From Bacteroidota bacterium (GTDB lineage Bacteria > Bacteroidota > Bacteroidia > Chitinophagales > Chitinophagaceae): a DNA stretch of 64,000 nt. Each line of letters begins with the position of its first letter. The stretch's first letter is position 1. The notes under the pieces were generated by a model that made no database searches, had not been told where the DNA came from, and saw nothing but the letters and a program-made list of their open reading frames with translations. The translations under genes were made by a program, and so were the position numbers. Positions 44,612 to 55,806 of this stretch are shown in pieces. The stretch is taken from positions 2,429,736 through 2,493,735 of the forward strand of contig VBAR01000001.1 of the NCBI GenBank assembly GCA_005882315.1. Reading direction: 5' to 3'.

Positions 44612-45382
44612 ATGAAACAGATGAAATTTATAACAGCTGCTTTAATAATAATTGCCGCTGTTTCCTGCTCCAAATCAAAAAATGAATTGCCACAACCACA
44701 GCAGCAATCGGTAGAAAAAAAATTGATAGCAGCAAGTACTATTTATGCAAATGATCCTACGGAAACCATGGAACTAACCTATGATGCACAGGGAAGATTA
44801 TCTAACTATAAGGATGATGAGCATACATACTTTTTTTCTTACGATGCCGGTTCTAAACTGAATGTAATAAGGAAGAAGCTGTCAGATGGTCAGCCTGACC
44901 AACTTATCGAATGTGATCTAAACGAAAAAGGTGCTATCACCAAAATGGTTTATAAGAAAGCAGATAATACGATTACTTACACATACGAATATTTTTATGA
45001 CGCCAATGGATATATGATAAAGCAAAAAGGACAAGGTACTGGTTACTTAATGGAGGAGGAATATGTGATCGTGAATGGCAACCCGGTTTCTTCAAAGTTG
45101 TCTTATGACGGTGTATTTAATTCTAAACGGGAGTATCATTACGATGAAAAAATTCTCAACAAAGCCCCGCAAGGCACTTCAAACATGTGGCCGTCGGACA
45201 AATTATTCGGTAAGACGGTAAAAAATATTATGATTGCGTCTAAAACTTTTGATACTAACAATATAGTAACATGGGATGTTAAGTTTACTTATAAGTTTGA
45301 TGCTGATAATTATCCTGTTAAACAAACAACTGACTATGTTTTGCAAGGTGAAACTAATGTGACTACGTATACTTATCAATAA
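44612..45382 (+). CDS. Lipoprotein with YD/RHS-like repeats
   Basis: The 256-residue protein has a lipoprotein signal (MKFITAALIIIAAVSCS). The mature part has repeated Tyr/Asp-rich phrases: MELTYDAQGRLSNYKDDE, FFSYDAGSKLNVIRKK, YEYFYDANGYMIKQKG, REYHYDEK and FTYKFDADNYPVKQ. These resemble short YD repeats of the DUF4595/RHS-like type that build beta-sheet wraps. Such single-domain lipoproteins are common in Bacteroidota and have no known function. It sits between the pseudogene copy and the intact copy of the ComEA-like 3' end, with a terminator after it. Confidence 0.75.
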   Translation: MKQMKFITAALIIIAAVSCSKSKNELPQPQQQSVEKKLIAASTIYANDPTETMELTYDAQGRLSNYKDDEHTYFFSYDAGSKLNVIRKKLSDGQPDQLIECDLNEKGAITKMVYKKADNTITYTYEYFYDANGYMIKQKGQGTGYLMEEEYVIVNGNPVSSKLSYDGVFNSKREYHYDEKILNKAPQGTSNMWPSDKLFGKTVKNIMIASKTFDTNNIVTWDVKFTYKFDADNYPVKQTTDYVLQGETNVTTYTYQ

Positions 45383-45404
45383 ATCTCTTTCTTCTTAAAA
45401 ATTC

Positions 45405-45428
45405 AAGGCTGCCTGGGCAGCCTTTTAC
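45405..45428 (+). terminator. Terminator after the YD-repeat lipoprotein
   Basis: AAGGCTGCC (45405-45413) pairs with GGCAGCCTT (45416-45424) in a tight hairpin, followed by TT. Confidence 0.75.
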
Positions 45429-45512
45429 AGTTTATTTATTTTTTTGTCCACCGGGGTCTTCGCCTTGAACGACTTCAAACAAAATGAATGATGAGGCGAG
45501 ACACCGGAGTGA

Positions 45513-46484
45513 TTATAGAGTAAGATAAGGCTGAATCTTTTTATAAATCTCCTCCGTTACCACCATCACTTTCTTCACATCTTCCACTTTAGAAAATAAT
45601 CCATGTTCATTTCTATAAGCAACAATAGGATTTGCTAAACTGTATTTGATATAAGGATGTGCTTTCAGTTCATCAACAGTTGCAGTATTGATATTAATTT
45701 TCTTCACTGACGGGTTATCTAATTTCAAATACTGTTTTATTTTTTGATAAGTTGAATCAGGCAAACCAAAAGTTTCTTTCACTTGTTCAACAGAATAAAA
45801 TCCTCCGAGTTTGTCTCTGAAGTTTACAATTCTTGCAGCCAACTTGCTTCCAATTCCTGGCAAAGAAATGAATGCTGTTGTGTCAGCAGCATTCACATCA
45901 ATAACAGAATACCCTGGCGTATATCTTTTAATCCCTGGTTTTTCACTAGCCGCAGTCGTATATGTTTCATTGACCTTATTTTCAGAAGAAGATTCAATTC
46001 TGATATAAGGCTCCAGTCTTTCAAATTCATCTTTATGTAATCCATAAACTCTTTGCAGGTCTTCAGGTTTTCTGAACTTCCCGCCTTTGCTTAAATAATT
46101 CTGAATCGTCTGGATTGTTTTATTTCTTAATCCCAAACGCTTCCATTCTGCAGCAGAAATTTTATTTGGGTCAAAATAGAAAAGCTCACCTTTTAGTTGC
46201 GAATTATTTGAATAACTTTTTTTTGATCTGTCATACTGGTAGGCATAATCATTATCATCCTTAGTTTGATCATCCTGGTAAAAAGAATCAGGCTGTTTTA
46301 ATTCCAGCCTTTTCACGGTATTTATCCAGGCAGTGTCTGCTTTATCTGGGGCATAAGACCCTGTTCTTGACAAAATTGATGGGGCCATCAAAACTGCTAT
46401 CATCACTCCGATAATTATAATGACAGCAATTCTTTCCCGCCGGGTAAAATTCAGGTAGTCCTTTACAAATTGCTTCCAGCCCAT
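45513..46484 (-). CDS. ComEA-like helix-hairpin-helix protein, membrane-anchored
   Basis: The 323-residue protein has one N-terminal membrane helix (RIAVIIIIGVMIAVLMAPS) and a low-complexity linker. Three helix-hairpin-helix units follow: LGLRNKTIQTIQNYLSKGGKF, FISLPGIGSKLAARIVNFRDKLGG and INTATVDELKAHPYIKYSLANPIVAYRNEHG. This resembles ComEA-type DNA-binding proteins, which hold DNA in the periplasm during uptake. A DNA-uptake role is inference. Its 3' end is duplicated at 44268. It diverges from rpoB, separated by 266 bp. Confidence 0.85.
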   Translation of the reverse strand: MGWKQFVKDYLNFTRRERIAVIIIIGVMIAVLMAPSILSRTGSYAPDKADTAWINTVKRLELKQPDSFYQDDQTKDDNDYAYQYDRSKKSYSNNSQLKGELFYFDPNKISAAEWKRLGLRNKTIQTIQNYLSKGGKFRKPEDLQRVYGLHKDEFERLEPYIRIESSSENKVNETYTTAASEKPGIKRYTPGYSVIDVNAADTTAFISLPGIGSKLAARIVNFRDKLGGFYSVEQVKETFGLPDSTYQKIKQYLKLDNPSVKKININTATVDELKAHPYIKYSLANPIVAYRNEHGLFSKVEDVKKVMVVTEEIYKKIQPYLTL

Positions 46485-46579
46485 ATCTTCCCGTTTTCAT
46501 CCAAGGTAAGTTTTAGGGAAAAGCCAGAAAATACCCGCTTAGTAGTAATTTAGGCCGCATTTTTGTTGTCAAACTTTTC

Positions 46580-46609
46580 TTGGTCAGAAACTTATAACCC
46601 TTACCTTTG
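46580..46609 (+). promoter_or_regulatory. Promoter of rpoBC
   Basis: TTG (46580-46582), 19 bp, TACCTTTG (46602-46609): a full Bacteroidota-type promoter. It lies about 140 bp before the rpoB ATG, implying a leader of some 135 bases. An own promoter makes sense because rplL is 5.7 kb away. Confidence 0.65.
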
Positions 46610-46750
46610 CAGTCCTTATTTTTTGCGCAAAACACATTGGGGTACAAATTCATTATTAAATAGCTGATTAACATAGGCTTTTATTCTTATAAATAAATGC
46701 CTGTGAGTCATTTGTATCCCCTGAACATTTAAAAAACCGGTTTTACAATT

Positions 46751-49700
46751 ATGTCTTCAACAAAATTGAACCACAGGATTGATTTCGGCAAGATCAAACA
46801 CCTCGCAGACGCCCCCGATTTGCTTGAGGTACAGATTCAATCTTTTAAAGAGTTTTTCCAGTTAGAAACAACACCCGATAAAAGGAATATCGAGGGCTTA
46901 TTCCGAGTGTTTAAGGATAATTTTCCTATCACTGATACCCGGAACATTTTCGTATTAGAGTTCCTGGATTATTTTATCGACCCACCCCGTTACACGATCG
47001 AGGAGTGTATGGAACGTGGTTTAACCTATGCCGTTCCCCTCAAAGCCAAACTCCGTTTGAGCTGTAATGATGAGGAACACGTAGACTTTCAAACCATCGT
47101 CCAGGACGTGTTTTTAGGGAACATTCCTTACATGACACCCCGCGGTACGTTTGTTATCAACGGTGCTGAACGTGTAGTTGTTTCTCAGCTTCACCGTTCA
47201 CCTGGTGTATTCTTCGGTCAGTCTATTCACCCCAATGGAACAAAGATCTACTCTGCAAGAGTAATTCCTTTCAAAGGTGCGTGGATGGAGTTTGCAACCG
47301 ATATCAACAACGTGATGTACGCATACATCGATCGTAAGAAAAAGTTCCCCGTAACTACGCTTCTTCGCTCCATCGGTTATGAAACTGACAAAGACATTCT
47401 CGAATTATTCGGAATGGCTGACGAGGTTAAAACCGATAAGAAGACTTTAGCTAAATATGCAGGCAGAAGATTAGCTGCCCGTGTACTCAGAAGCTGGGTA
47501 GAAGATTTCGTAGATGAAGATACTGGTGAGGTTGTTTCTATCGAAAGAAATGAAGTAGTCCTTGAAAGAGATTCCATTCTTGATGATGAAGCAATTGATA
47601 TGATTGCAGAAATGGATGTGAAGAGTATTTTTATTCAGCGTGAAGATGTAGGTGGTGATTATGCAATTATCTACAACACATTAAATAAAGATACTTCGAA
47701 CAGTGAGCTGGAAGCGGTTCAGTATATCTATCGCCAATTGCGTGGTGCTGATGCCCCGGATAATGAAACTGCTCGTGGTATCATCGATAAATTATTCTTT
47801 AGTGATAAGCGTTACGATCTAGGAGAAGTTGGCCGTTATAAAATTAACCGCAAACTGAACCTGGATGCGCCATTAGTACAAAAGACATTAACAAAAGAAG
47901 ATATCATTCTTATCATCAAATATCTTGTACGCCTTACAAATGGTAAAGCGGAGATAGATGATATTGATCACCTGAGCAACCGCCGTGTTCGCACAGTGGG
48001 TGAGCAGTTATATGCTCAGTTCGGTGTGGGTCTGGCACGTATGGCTCGTACTATACGTGAAAGAATGAACGTAAGAGATAACGAGGTATTTACACCAGTT
48101 GATTTGATCAATGCAAGAACACTTTCTTCTGTTATCAATTCATTCTTTGGTACATCGCAGTTATCTCAGTTCCTTGATCAGACAAACCCGTTAAGTGAGA
48201 TCACTCACAAACGTCGTATTTCAGCACTCGGACCCGGTGGTTTGAGTCGTGAAAGAGCTGGCTTCGAGGTTCGTGACGTACACTACTCACACTATGGTCG
48301 TTTGTGTACAATTGAAACTCCGGAAGGTCCAAACATTGGTTTGATCTCTACACTTTGCGTACATGCGAAGATCAATGATATGGGATTCATTGAAACTCCT
48401 TACCGTAAGGTGAACGAAGGAAAAGTGGATATGAAAAAACTTTCTTTCCTGAGTGCAGAAGAGGAAGACCTGAAGAAGATCGCACAGGCTAACTCACCGT
48501 TAGATGAGAAAGGAGAATTTAAAGAAGAGAAAATCACTTCACGTCAAACTGGTGATTTCCCGATACTGGATAAAAATGAAGTGGAATTTATGGACGTAGC
48601 TCCGAACCAGATCGTTGGTTTGAGTGCTTCACTCATTCCGTTCCTTGAACATGACGATGCCAACCGTGCATTGATGGGATCAAACATGCAACGCCAGGCT
48701 GTTCCGCTTATCCGTCCTGATGTACCAGTTGTTGGTACAGGATTGGAAGGAAAGGCTGCTCGTGATGCAAGGATCCAGATCCATGCTGATGGTAATGGTA
48801 TTGTTGAGTTTGTGGATGCAAACGAAATTCATGTTCGTTATGAGAGAGATGAAACGGACAGACTCGTAAGCTTTGAAGATGACTTAAGAGTTTACAGGCT
48901 TACCAAGTTTATCAAAACAAACCAGGAAACAAGTATCAACCTGAAGCCGGCTGTAAAGAAAGGTCAGCATGTAAAGAAAAGTGATTTCTTAACTGAAGGA
49001 TATGCTACTCAAAATGGTGAACTCGCATTGGGTAAAAACCTGAAAGTGGCATTCATGCCATGGAAGGGTTACAACTTCGAGGATGCGATCGTAATTAGTG
49101 AAAGAGTAGTGAAAGAAGATATGTTTACTTCTGTACACATTTCTGAATATGAACTGGAAGTTCGTGATACAAAACTCGGTGAAGAAGAATTGACACCGGA
49201 TATTCCAAACGTATCTGAAGAAGCAACAAAAGACCTGGATGAAAATGGTATTATCAGGGTTGGTGCACAGGTAAAAGAAGGTGATATCTTAATTGGTAAG
49301 ATCACTCCGAAAGGAGAAAGTGATCCGACACCTGAAGAGAAACTGTTGCGTGCCATCTTTGGTGATAAAGCAGGTGATGCAAAAGATGCTTCGCTGAAAG
49401 CGCCGAATGGTGTGGAAGGTGTTGTTATCGGAAAGAAATTATTCCAGAGAGCTAAGAAAGATAAGAATAGTAAAGTAAGAGAGAAAGCCGCCTTGGAGAA
49501 ACTGGAAAAAATGCACGAAGCAAATACCAAGAACGTAATGGATTTGCTGCAGGAAAAATTGGGTGCATTATTAAGAAACCATGTTTCAAATAGCGTAAGC
49601 AACAACTTTGGTGAAGTGCTGATTGGAAAAGGTGCCAAGTTCACACAGAAGAACCTGGCTGAAATCGACTATTCAACTGTTAATCCATTAGGATGGACGG

Positions 49701-50554
49701 CTGATAAGAAAACAGATGATCAGATCAATACGCTGTTACACAACTATAGTATTAAATACAACGAAGAACTAGGCCGTTACAAGAGAGAGAAATTTAATAT
49801 CTCTATCGGTGATGAGTTGCCTGCAGGTGTATTGAAACTTGCAAAAGTTTATCTCGCAGTAAAACGTAAGTTGAAAGTGGGAGATAAAATGGCTGGTCGT
49901 CACGGTAACAAAGGTATTGTCGCTAAGATCGTTCGCCAGGAAGATATGCCGTTCCTTGAAGACGGAACACCTGTAGATGTTGTACTGAATCCATTGGGTG
50001 TACCAAGCCGTATGAACCTCGGACAGATCTATGAAACTGTTCTTGGATGGACTGCACAAAGACTGGGAGTGAAATTTGCAACGCCAATCTTTGATGGTGC
50101 TTCAGTTGATGAAATTGCTGATTACTGTAAGCAAGCTGATATTCCAATGTACGGCCACACTTACTTGTATGATGGTGAAACGGGAGATCGTTTCCACCAG
50201 AAAGCAACGGTGGGTGTTATCTATGTCATCAAACTTCACCACATGGTGGATGATAAAATGCATGCCCGTTCGATCGGACCTTACAGCTTGATTACTCAAC
50301 AGCCGTTGGGTGGTAAAGCTCAGTTCGGTGGTCAGCGTTTTGGTGAGATGGAGGTTTGGGCATTGGAAGCATATGGTGCATCAAACATCCTGCAGGAATT
50401 GCTTACTATTAAATCTGATGATATCATCGGTCGTGCAAAAACTTACGAATCAATTGTGAAAGGTGATAATGTACCAAGAGCAGGTGTGCCTGAATCATTC
50501 AATGTATTGGTGCATGAGTTGAGAGGATTGGGATTGGATCTTAAGTTCGAGTAA
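46751..50554 (+). CDS. rpoB: RNA polymerase subunit beta
   Basis: The 1267-residue protein is full-length RpoB of the Bacteroidota type. The rifampicin region reads [37 protein letters not shown]. The residues equivalent to E. coli Asp516, His526 and Ser531 are the wild-type ones (Asp476, His486, Ser491), so no classic resistance change is present. The catalytic-site segments [15 protein letters not shown] and [14 protein letters not shown], and the C-terminal clamp-binding end [26 protein letters not shown], are present. It is followed by rpoC after 78 bp with a small hairpin between. Confidence 0.99.
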   Translation: MSSTKLNHRIDFGKIKHLADAPDLLEVQIQSFKEFFQLETTPDKRNIEGLFRVFKDNFPITDTRNIFVLEFLDYFIDPPRYTIEECMERGLTYAVPLKAKLRLSCNDEEHVDFQTIVQDVFLGNIPYMTPRGTFVINGAERVVVSQLHRSPGVFFGQSIHPNGTKIYSARVIPFKGAWMEFATDINNVMYAYIDRKKKFPVTTLLRSIGYETDKDILELFGMADEVKTDKKTLAKYAGRRLAARVLRSWVEDFVDEDTGEVVSIERNEVVLERDSILDDEAIDMIAEMDVKSIFIQREDVGGDYAIIYNTLNKDTSNSELEAVQYIYRQLRGADAPDNETARGIIDKLFFSDKRYDLGEVGRYKINRKLNLDAPLVQKTLTKEDIILIIKYLVRLTNGKAEIDDIDHLSNRRVRTVGEQLYAQFGVGLARMARTIRERMNVRDNEVFTPVDLINARTLSSVINSFFGTSQLSQFLDQTNPLSEITHKRRISALGPGGLSRERAGFEVRDVHYSHYGRLCTIETPEGPNIGLISTLCVHAKINDMGFIETPYRKVNEGKVDMKKLSFLSAEEEDLKKIAQANSPLDEKGEFKEEKITSRQTGDFPILDKNEVEFMDVAPNQIVGLSASLIPFLEHDDANRALMGSNMQRQAVPLIRPDVPVVGTGLEGKAARDARIQIHADGNGIVEFVDANEIHVRYERDETDRLVSFEDDLRVYRLTKFIKTNQETSINLKPAVKKGQHVKKSDFLTEGYATQNGELALGKNLKVAFMPWKGYNFEDAIVISERVVKEDMFTSVHISEYELEVRDTKLGEEELTPDIPNVSEEATKDLDENGIIRVGAQVKEGDILIGKITPKGESDPTPEEKLLRAIFGDKAGDAKDASLKAPNGVEGVVIGKKLFQRAKKDKNSKVREKAALEKLEKMHEANTKNVMDLLQEKLGALLRNHVSNSVSNNFGEVLIGKGAKFTQKNLAEIDYSTVNPLGWTADKKTDDQINTLLHNYSIKYNEELGRYKREKFNISIGDELPAGVLKLAKVYLAVKRKLKVGDKMAGRHGNKGIVAKIVRQEDMPFLEDGTPVDVVLNPLGVPSRMNLGQIYETVLGWTAQRLGVKFATPIFDGASVDEIADYCKQADIPMYGHTYLYDGETGDRFHQKATVGVIYVIKLHHMVDDKMHARSIGPYSLITQQPLGGKAQFGGQRFGEMEVWALEAYGASNILQELLTIKSDDIIGRAKTYESIVKGDNVPRAGVPESFNVLVHELRGLGLDLKFE

Positions 50555-50577
50555 TGGTGAGTAGAGAATAAAACGTA

Positions 50578-50593
50578 TCCCGCCAAGGCGGGA
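50578..50593. repeat. Hairpin between rpoB and rpoC
   Basis: TCCCGCCAAGGCGGGA forms a 7-bp GC-rich stem with a two-base centre and no T run. It lies 24 bp after rpoB and may be an mRNA processing or stability element or a dispersed palindrome. Confidence 0.65.
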
Positions 50594-50632
50594 CTGGTAA
50601 CAAAAACAAAAAACTTCAAACCATAAAGTAAT

Positions 50633-53600
50633 ATGGCAATCAGAAAAGAAAATCGTCCGAAAGCTGCGTTTTCACAAATAACAATCGGACTTGCTTCGCC
50701 GGATACAATTCTTGAAAGAAGTTATGGCGAGGTGTTGAAACCTGAAACCATTAACTATCGTACTTACAAACCTGAACGTGATGGTTTGTTTTGCGAAAGG
50801 ATTTTCGGACCGGTAAAAGATTATGAATGTGCCTGCGGAAAGTATAAGCGTATCCGCTACAAAGGCATTGTTTGTGATCGTTGCGGTGTGGAAGTAACCG
50901 AAAAGAAAGTTCGTCGTGAAAGAATGGGCCACATCAAATTGGTGGTGCCTGTTGTACATATTTGGTATTTTAAATCACTGCCGAATAAGATCGGTTACCT
51001 GTTGGGTGTAAGCTCTAAAAAATTAGAGACCATAATTTATTACGAAAGATTTGTAGTAATACAAACAGGTCTGCGTGCAGATAAAGGTCAGAGTGTTGGT
51101 GATTTGCTGACGGAAGAAGAATACCTCGATATTCTTGAAACATTACCAAAAGATAACCAGTACCTGCCTGATGATGATCCGAACAAGTTCATCGCAAAGA
51201 TGGGTGCTGAAGCGGTACATGATATGTTACAGCGTATCGACCTCGATCAGTTATCTTTTGATCTGCGTAATGCGGCTGCAAACGAAACTTCACAGCAACG
51301 TAAGGCAGATGCATTGAAGCGTTTGAGTGTTGTTGAGGCTTTCCGTGATGCAAATACAAGGATCAATAACCGTCCGGAGTGGATGGTTATGCAATACATT
51401 CCTGTTATTCCGCCTGAACTTCGTCCGTTAGTTCCGTTGGATGGTGGTCGTTTTGCATCATCTGATCTGAATGATTTATACCGTCGTGTTATTATCCGTA
51501 ATAACCGTTTGAAAAGATTATTAGAGATCAAAGCACCTGAAGTTATCCTTCGTAACGAGAAGCGTATGCTGCAGGAAGCTATTGACTCTTTATTTGATAA
51601 CTCAAGAAAATCAAATGCCGTTAAAGCTGAAGGCGGCCGTGCATTGAAATCTTTGAGTGATGTATTGAAAGGTAAACAAGGACGTTTCCGTCAGAACCTG
51701 TTAGGTAAACGTGTTGACTATTCTGGTCGTTCGGTTATCGTAGTTGGTCCTGAATTGAAATTGCATGAGTGCGGTTTGCCAAAAGATATGGCTGCTGAAT
51801 TGTTCAAGCCATTTATCATCCGCAAACTGATTGAGAGAGGTATTGTAAAAACAGTAAAGAGTGCAAGAAAATTAGTTGATAAAAAAGAAGCAGTGGTTTG
51901 GGATATTTTGGAGAACATTTTAAGAGGCCACCCGATCATGCTTAACCGTGCCCCGACACTTCACCGTTTATCAATCCAGGCTTTCCAGCCAAAATTGATC
52001 GAAGGTAAAGCGATACAATTGCACCCATTAGTGTGTGCGGCGTTCAACGCCGACTTTGATGGTGACCAGATGGCCGTTCACGTTCCATTAAGTCACGCAG
52101 CAGTATTGGAAGCACAGTTATTGATGCTTGCATCACATAACATTTTGAACCCACAGAATGGTACGCCTATCACACTTCCTTCACAGGACATGGTGTTGGG
52201 TTTGTATTATATCACAAAAGGCAGAAAGACCATACCGGAATTAAAAGTTCGCGGAGAAGGAATGATATTCTACAGTGCGGAAGAAGTTATCATTGCTTAC
52301 AACGAAGGTATCGTTGACTTGCATGCTCATATAAAAGTAAAAGCAAACATCCGTAATGAAGATGGTCTGCTTGTTCATAAGCTGATCGAAACAACTGTAG
52401 GTCGTGTAATATTTAACCAACACGTACCTGCAGAAGTAGGGTTTGTAAATGCATTATTGACTAAAAAGAATCTTCGTGAGATCATTGGTGATATTATTAA
52501 AATTACCAACGTTCCAAAAACAGCGAAGTTCCTTGATGATATTAAGACACTTGGTTTCCGCACAGCCTTCCAGGGTGGTTTGTCATTTAATATTAATGAC
52601 CTTATCATTCCTGATGTAAAAGAAGAAATGCTGGACAATGCGAAAGTAGAAGTTGAAGAAGTATGGGATAACTATAATATGGGTCTTATTACAAACAACG
52701 AACGCTATAACCAGATCGTTGACATTTGGAGCCGTGTTGATACCCGTATTACAGAATCACTCATCCGTGAGTTGAGCAGTGATAAGCAGGGCTTCAATTC
52801 AGTATTTATGATGTTGGATTCAGGTGCCCGTGGTAGTAAGCAGCAGATCAAACAGCTTGCTGGTATCAGGGGTTTGATGGCTAAGCCAAGAAAATCAGGG
52901 TCAACAGGAAGTGAGATCATCGAGAATCCGATCCTTTCCAACTTTAAAGGTGGATTGAACGTATTAGATTATTTCATTTCTACACACGGTGCCCGTAAAG
53001 GTCTTGCCGATACAGCGTTGAAAACGGCGGATGCCGGTTACTTGACCCGTCGTCTTGTTGACGTAGCACAGGATGTGGTTATCACTGAAGAAGATTGCGG
53101 AACACTCCGTGGCATCAATACAAGTGCATTAAAAGATAATGAGGATGTAATTGAACCATTGAGTGACAGGATCGCTGGCCGTACTTCATTGCATAATGTT
53201 TATAACCCGCTGAATGATGAATTGATCATTGAAGCAGGTGATGAAATAACTGCAGACCTGTCGAGGAAGATTGAAGATGCAGGAATTGAGTTTGTTGAGA
53301 TCCGTTCAGTATTGACATGCGAAAGCAAACGTGGTTGTTGCGTGAAGTGTTATGGTAAAAACCTGGCAACAGGTTACCTTGCACAAAAAGGTGATGCAGT
53401 TGGTATCATTGCTGCACAGTCAATTGGTGAGCCGGGTACACAGCTTACACTCCGTACCTTCCACGTAGGTGGTGTTGCGGGTTCTGCATCAGTTGAATCT
53501 ACATTACCTGCAAAATTCGACGGTACTATTCAATTTGATGGTTTACGTACAGTAACTACAATGAATAGTGAGGGAGAAAAAGCCCAGGTAGTTATTGGTC

Positions 53601-54925
53601 GTACAGGTGAAGTAAGGATCATTGATACAAAGAATGATCGTTTGCTGATCACTAATAACATTCCTTACGGCTCTACTTTGAATGTAAAAGATGGCCAGAA
53701 AATTAATAAAGGTGAAGTTATCTGCACATGGGATCCTTACAATAACGTAATCATGGCTGAGCAGGATGGTGTGATCAAGTTTGAAAACGTTATTGAAGGT
53801 GTTACTTACCGCGAAGAAGCTGATGAACAAACAGGTCACAGAGAGAAAGTGGTAATTGAAACCCGTGATAAAACAAAAATTCCTTCAATTGTTGTAGAAG
53901 GAAAAGATAAAAAGATCTATAACCTGCCGACAGGAAGCCATATCATACCTGAAGAAGCTGAAAATGTGAAAGCAGGTAAAGTGTTGGTTAAAATTCCAAG
54001 GGTATTAGGTAAACTAAGAGATATTACCGGAGGTCTTCCAAGAGTTACCGAATTATTTGAAGCAAGAAACCCAAGCAACCCAGCCATCGTTTCTGAAATT
54101 GATGGTGTGGTTTCAATGGGTGCTATCAAACGTGGTAACAGGGAAATAATGATCGAAGCAAAAGATGGTGTTCAGAAAAAATATCTTGTTCCGTTGACAC
54201 GTCAAATTCTTGCACAAGATGGAGACTTTGTAAAAGCAGGTACACCGATGAGTGATGGACAAATTGCTCCAGGCGATATTCTTGCGATCAAAGGACCATT
54301 TGCAGTACAGGAGTATGTTGTGAATGAGATACAGGAAGTTTACCGTTTGCAAGGTGTAAAGATCAATGACAAGCATATTGAGGTTATCGTTCGCCAGATG
54401 ATGCGTAAAGTGATCATCGTCGATCCAGGTGATACTAAATTCCTCGAAGAGGACCTGGTTGACAAATTCGAGTTCATTAATGAGAACGATTTCATCTATG
54501 ATAAAAAAGTAGTAACTGATGCAGGTGATTCAGGAAAAATGCGCCCAGGTCAGATCGTTACATTGCGTGAAGTAAGGGATGAGAATTCAGTGCTTCGTCG
54601 TAATGATAAAAAGCCGATCGAATACCGCGATGCAAAACCGGCAACATCTACTCCTTCATTGTTGGGTATCACCAAAGCTTCTCTGGGTGTGCAAAGCTGG
54701 ATCTCAGCTGCATCATTCCAGGAAACAACCAAGGTGCTTTCTTCAGCTGCGATAGAAGGTAAGACAGATGAGATGCTCGGATTGAAAGAGAACGTAATCA
54801 CTGGTCACCCGATCCCGGCTGGTACAGGTTTGCGTGACTTTGAAAGCATCATTGTAGGTAGTAAAGAAGAATACGAATTACTGCAGACAACAAGAGAGGC
54901 TATGGATTTTGATGATGAAGAATAA
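50633..54925 (+). CDS. rpoC: RNA polymerase subunit beta'
   Basis: The 1430-residue protein has the N-terminal zinc site [20 protein letters not shown], the active-site motif NADFDGD at residues 472-478 that holds the catalytic magnesium, the bridge/trigger region ([25 protein letters not shown]) and the second zinc cluster ([15 protein letters not shown]). There is no frameshift or unusual insertion. It is the last gene of rpoBC and is followed by a clear terminator. Confidence 0.99.
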   Translation: MAIRKENRPKAAFSQITIGLASPDTILERSYGEVLKPETINYRTYKPERDGLFCERIFGPVKDYECACGKYKRIRYKGIVCDRCGVEVTEKKVRRERMGHIKLVVPVVHIWYFKSLPNKIGYLLGVSSKKLETIIYYERFVVIQTGLRADKGQSVGDLLTEEEYLDILETLPKDNQYLPDDDPNKFIAKMGAEAVHDMLQRIDLDQLSFDLRNAAANETSQQRKADALKRLSVVEAFRDANTRINNRPEWMVMQYIPVIPPELRPLVPLDGGRFASSDLNDLYRRVIIRNNRLKRLLEIKAPEVILRNEKRMLQEAIDSLFDNSRKSNAVKAEGGRALKSLSDVLKGKQGRFRQNLLGKRVDYSGRSVIVVGPELKLHECGLPKDMAAELFKPFIIRKLIERGIVKTVKSARKLVDKKEAVVWDILENILRGHPIMLNRAPTLHRLSIQAFQPKLIEGKAIQLHPLVCAAFNADFDGDQMAVHVPLSHAAVLEAQLLMLASHNILNPQNGTPITLPSQDMVLGLYYITKGRKTIPELKVRGEGMIFYSAEEVIIAYNEGIVDLHAHIKVKANIRNEDGLLVHKLIETTVGRVIFNQHVPAEVGFVNALLTKKNLREIIGDIIKITNVPKTAKFLDDIKTLGFRTAFQGGLSFNINDLIIPDVKEEMLDNAKVEVEEVWDNYNMGLITNNERYNQIVDIWSRVDTRITESLIRELSSDKQGFNSVFMMLDSGARGSKQQIKQLAGIRGLMAKPRKSGSTGSEIIENPILSNFKGGLNVLDYFISTHGARKGLADTALKTADAGYLTRRLVDVAQDVVITEEDCGTLRGINTSALKDNEDVIEPLSDRIAGRTSLHNVYNPLNDELIIEAGDEITADLSRKIEDAGIEFVEIRSVLTCESKRGCCVKCYGKNLATGYLAQKGDAVGIIAAQSIGEPGTQLTLRTFHVGGVAGSASVESTLPAKFDGTIQFDGLRTVTTMNSEGEKAQVVIGRTGEVRIIDTKNDRLLITNNIPYGSTLNVKDGQKINKGEVICTWDPYNNVIMAEQDGVIKFENVIEGVTYREEADEQTGHREKVVIETRDKTKIPSIVVEGKDKKIYNLPTGSHIIPEEAENVKAGKVLVKIPRVLGKLRDITGGLPRVTELFEARNPSNPAIVSEIDGVVSMGAIKRGNREIMIEAKDGVQKKYLVPLTRQILAQDGDFVKAGTPMSDGQIAPGDILAIKGPFAVQEYVVNEIQEVYRLQGVKINDKHIEVIVRQMMRKVIIVDPGDTKFLEEDLVDKFEFINENDFIYDKKVVTDAGDSGKMRPGQIVTLREVRDENSVLRRNDKKPIEYRDAKPATSTPSLLGITKASLGVQSWISAASFQETTKVLSSAAIEGKTDEMLGLKENVITGHPIPAGTGLRDFESIIVGSKEEYELLQTTREAMDFDDEE

Positions 54926-54954
54926 TTGAATGTGCAACAGATAAAATAATCAAT

Positions 54955-54986
54955 AAGGAGTAAGATAATAATCTTGCTCCTTTTTA
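54955..54986 (+). terminator. Terminator after rpoC
   Basis: A 12-bp stem with one G-U pair (54955-54966 against 54971-54982), an AATA loop and a T run. Confidence 0.85.
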
Positions 54987-55035
54987 CTTGAAACAGCAGG
55001 TTATTGTGTAAGGCATATTGCTTTCATGTTAACTG

Positions 55036-55065
55036 TTTCCTAAAGTACCTGAATCATTATATTTG
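55036..55065 (+). promoter_or_regulatory. Promoter of the OmpH-like gene
   Basis: TATATTTG (55058-55065) is a good -7 element, with TTTC at 55036-55039 18 bp upstream. The ATG follows 37 bp later. Confidence 0.5.
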
Positions 55066-55102
55066 CGGCCGGGTTCATGTTTAATTTGCAAAAAAAGATT
55101 GA

Positions 55103-55702
55103 ATGAAAAATGGAATGCTGATTTGGAATATTCTCTTAACTGCGGTGGCGGGAATTTTGCTGTTTTTGTATTTTGGTAATAATAACAAGAGTAACACTCC
55201 AAAGACTGCCGCTGCTGATACAGCGAGTAAAGTAAGTTCCACCCGCATTGCCTATATCAATATGGATTCAGTAGAAGAAAATTATTCATATGCCCGGGAG
55301 ATTTTGGATGAAGTCCGGAAATCAGAACAGGACAATAATTTTAAACTGCAGAAAATGAGTGATGATTACAGCAAGAAACTGCAGGGCTATGTACAACAGG
55401 ATCAAAGTGCCGGGCTTACACAGCTTAGTGAAGCACATCAGCTTGATCTGCGGGAAACAGAAAAAAGAATCAGTGATCAGAAGCAGCAGCTTGAACAGGA
55501 GTATGTGAAGAGAGTATCACAACTTGAATTGACCCTGCGTAATAAAATAAAAACCTATTTGAAGGAATATAATAGTGACAGGAGGTATGCTTATATCATG
55601 TCACTTGAGGACAGGGTTTTTTATTATGTCGATACGGTTTATGATATTACAGTTGATGTAATAAAAGGATTGAACCTGCAGCATAAAAGCAAAAAAGAGT
55701 AA
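55103..55702 (+). CDS. OmpH/Skp-family periplasmic chaperone-like protein
   Basis: The 199-residue protein has a signal-anchor (LIWNILLTAVAGILLFLYF). The mature part starts with RIAYINMDSVEENYSYAREI, the Skp beta-strand and first helix, then a long coiled coil (residues about 85-150) and the closing part DRVFYYVDTVYDITVDVIKGLNL. OmpH/Skp trimers hold unfolded outer-membrane proteins. The N-terminal helix may stay as a membrane anchor, unlike soluble Skp. It forms a single-gene unit between two terminators. Confidence 0.82.
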   Translation: MKNGMLIWNILLTAVAGILLFLYFGNNNKSNTPKTAAADTASKVSSTRIAYINMDSVEENYSYAREILDEVRKSEQDNNFKLQKMSDDYSKKLQGYVQQDQSAGLTQLSEAHQLDLRETEKRISDQKQQLEQEYVKRVSQLELTLRNKIKTYLKEYNSDRRYAYIMSLEDRVFYYVDTVYDITVDVIKGLNLQHKSKKE

Positions 55703-55720
55703 CGGATAAATTTATTTTTG

Positions 55721-55752
55721 AAAGTCCTCTCATACCGGGAGGACTTTTTATT
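55721..55752 (+). terminator. Terminator after the OmpH-like gene
   Basis: AAAGTCCTC (55721-55729) pairs with GAGGACTTT (55739-55747), extendable by two pairs, followed by T residues. Confidence 0.8.
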
Positions 55753-55806
55753 TGCGGCTACTTGAAATGAAAGGATTTACTTATCTTGACTTTTAAACCA
55801 ACCCTT

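Noticed and set aside
49069-49644. Open frame of 191 codons antisense to rpoB.
   Set aside because: It is Ser/Phe-rich as expected from the complement of Glu/Lys codons and is a shadow.
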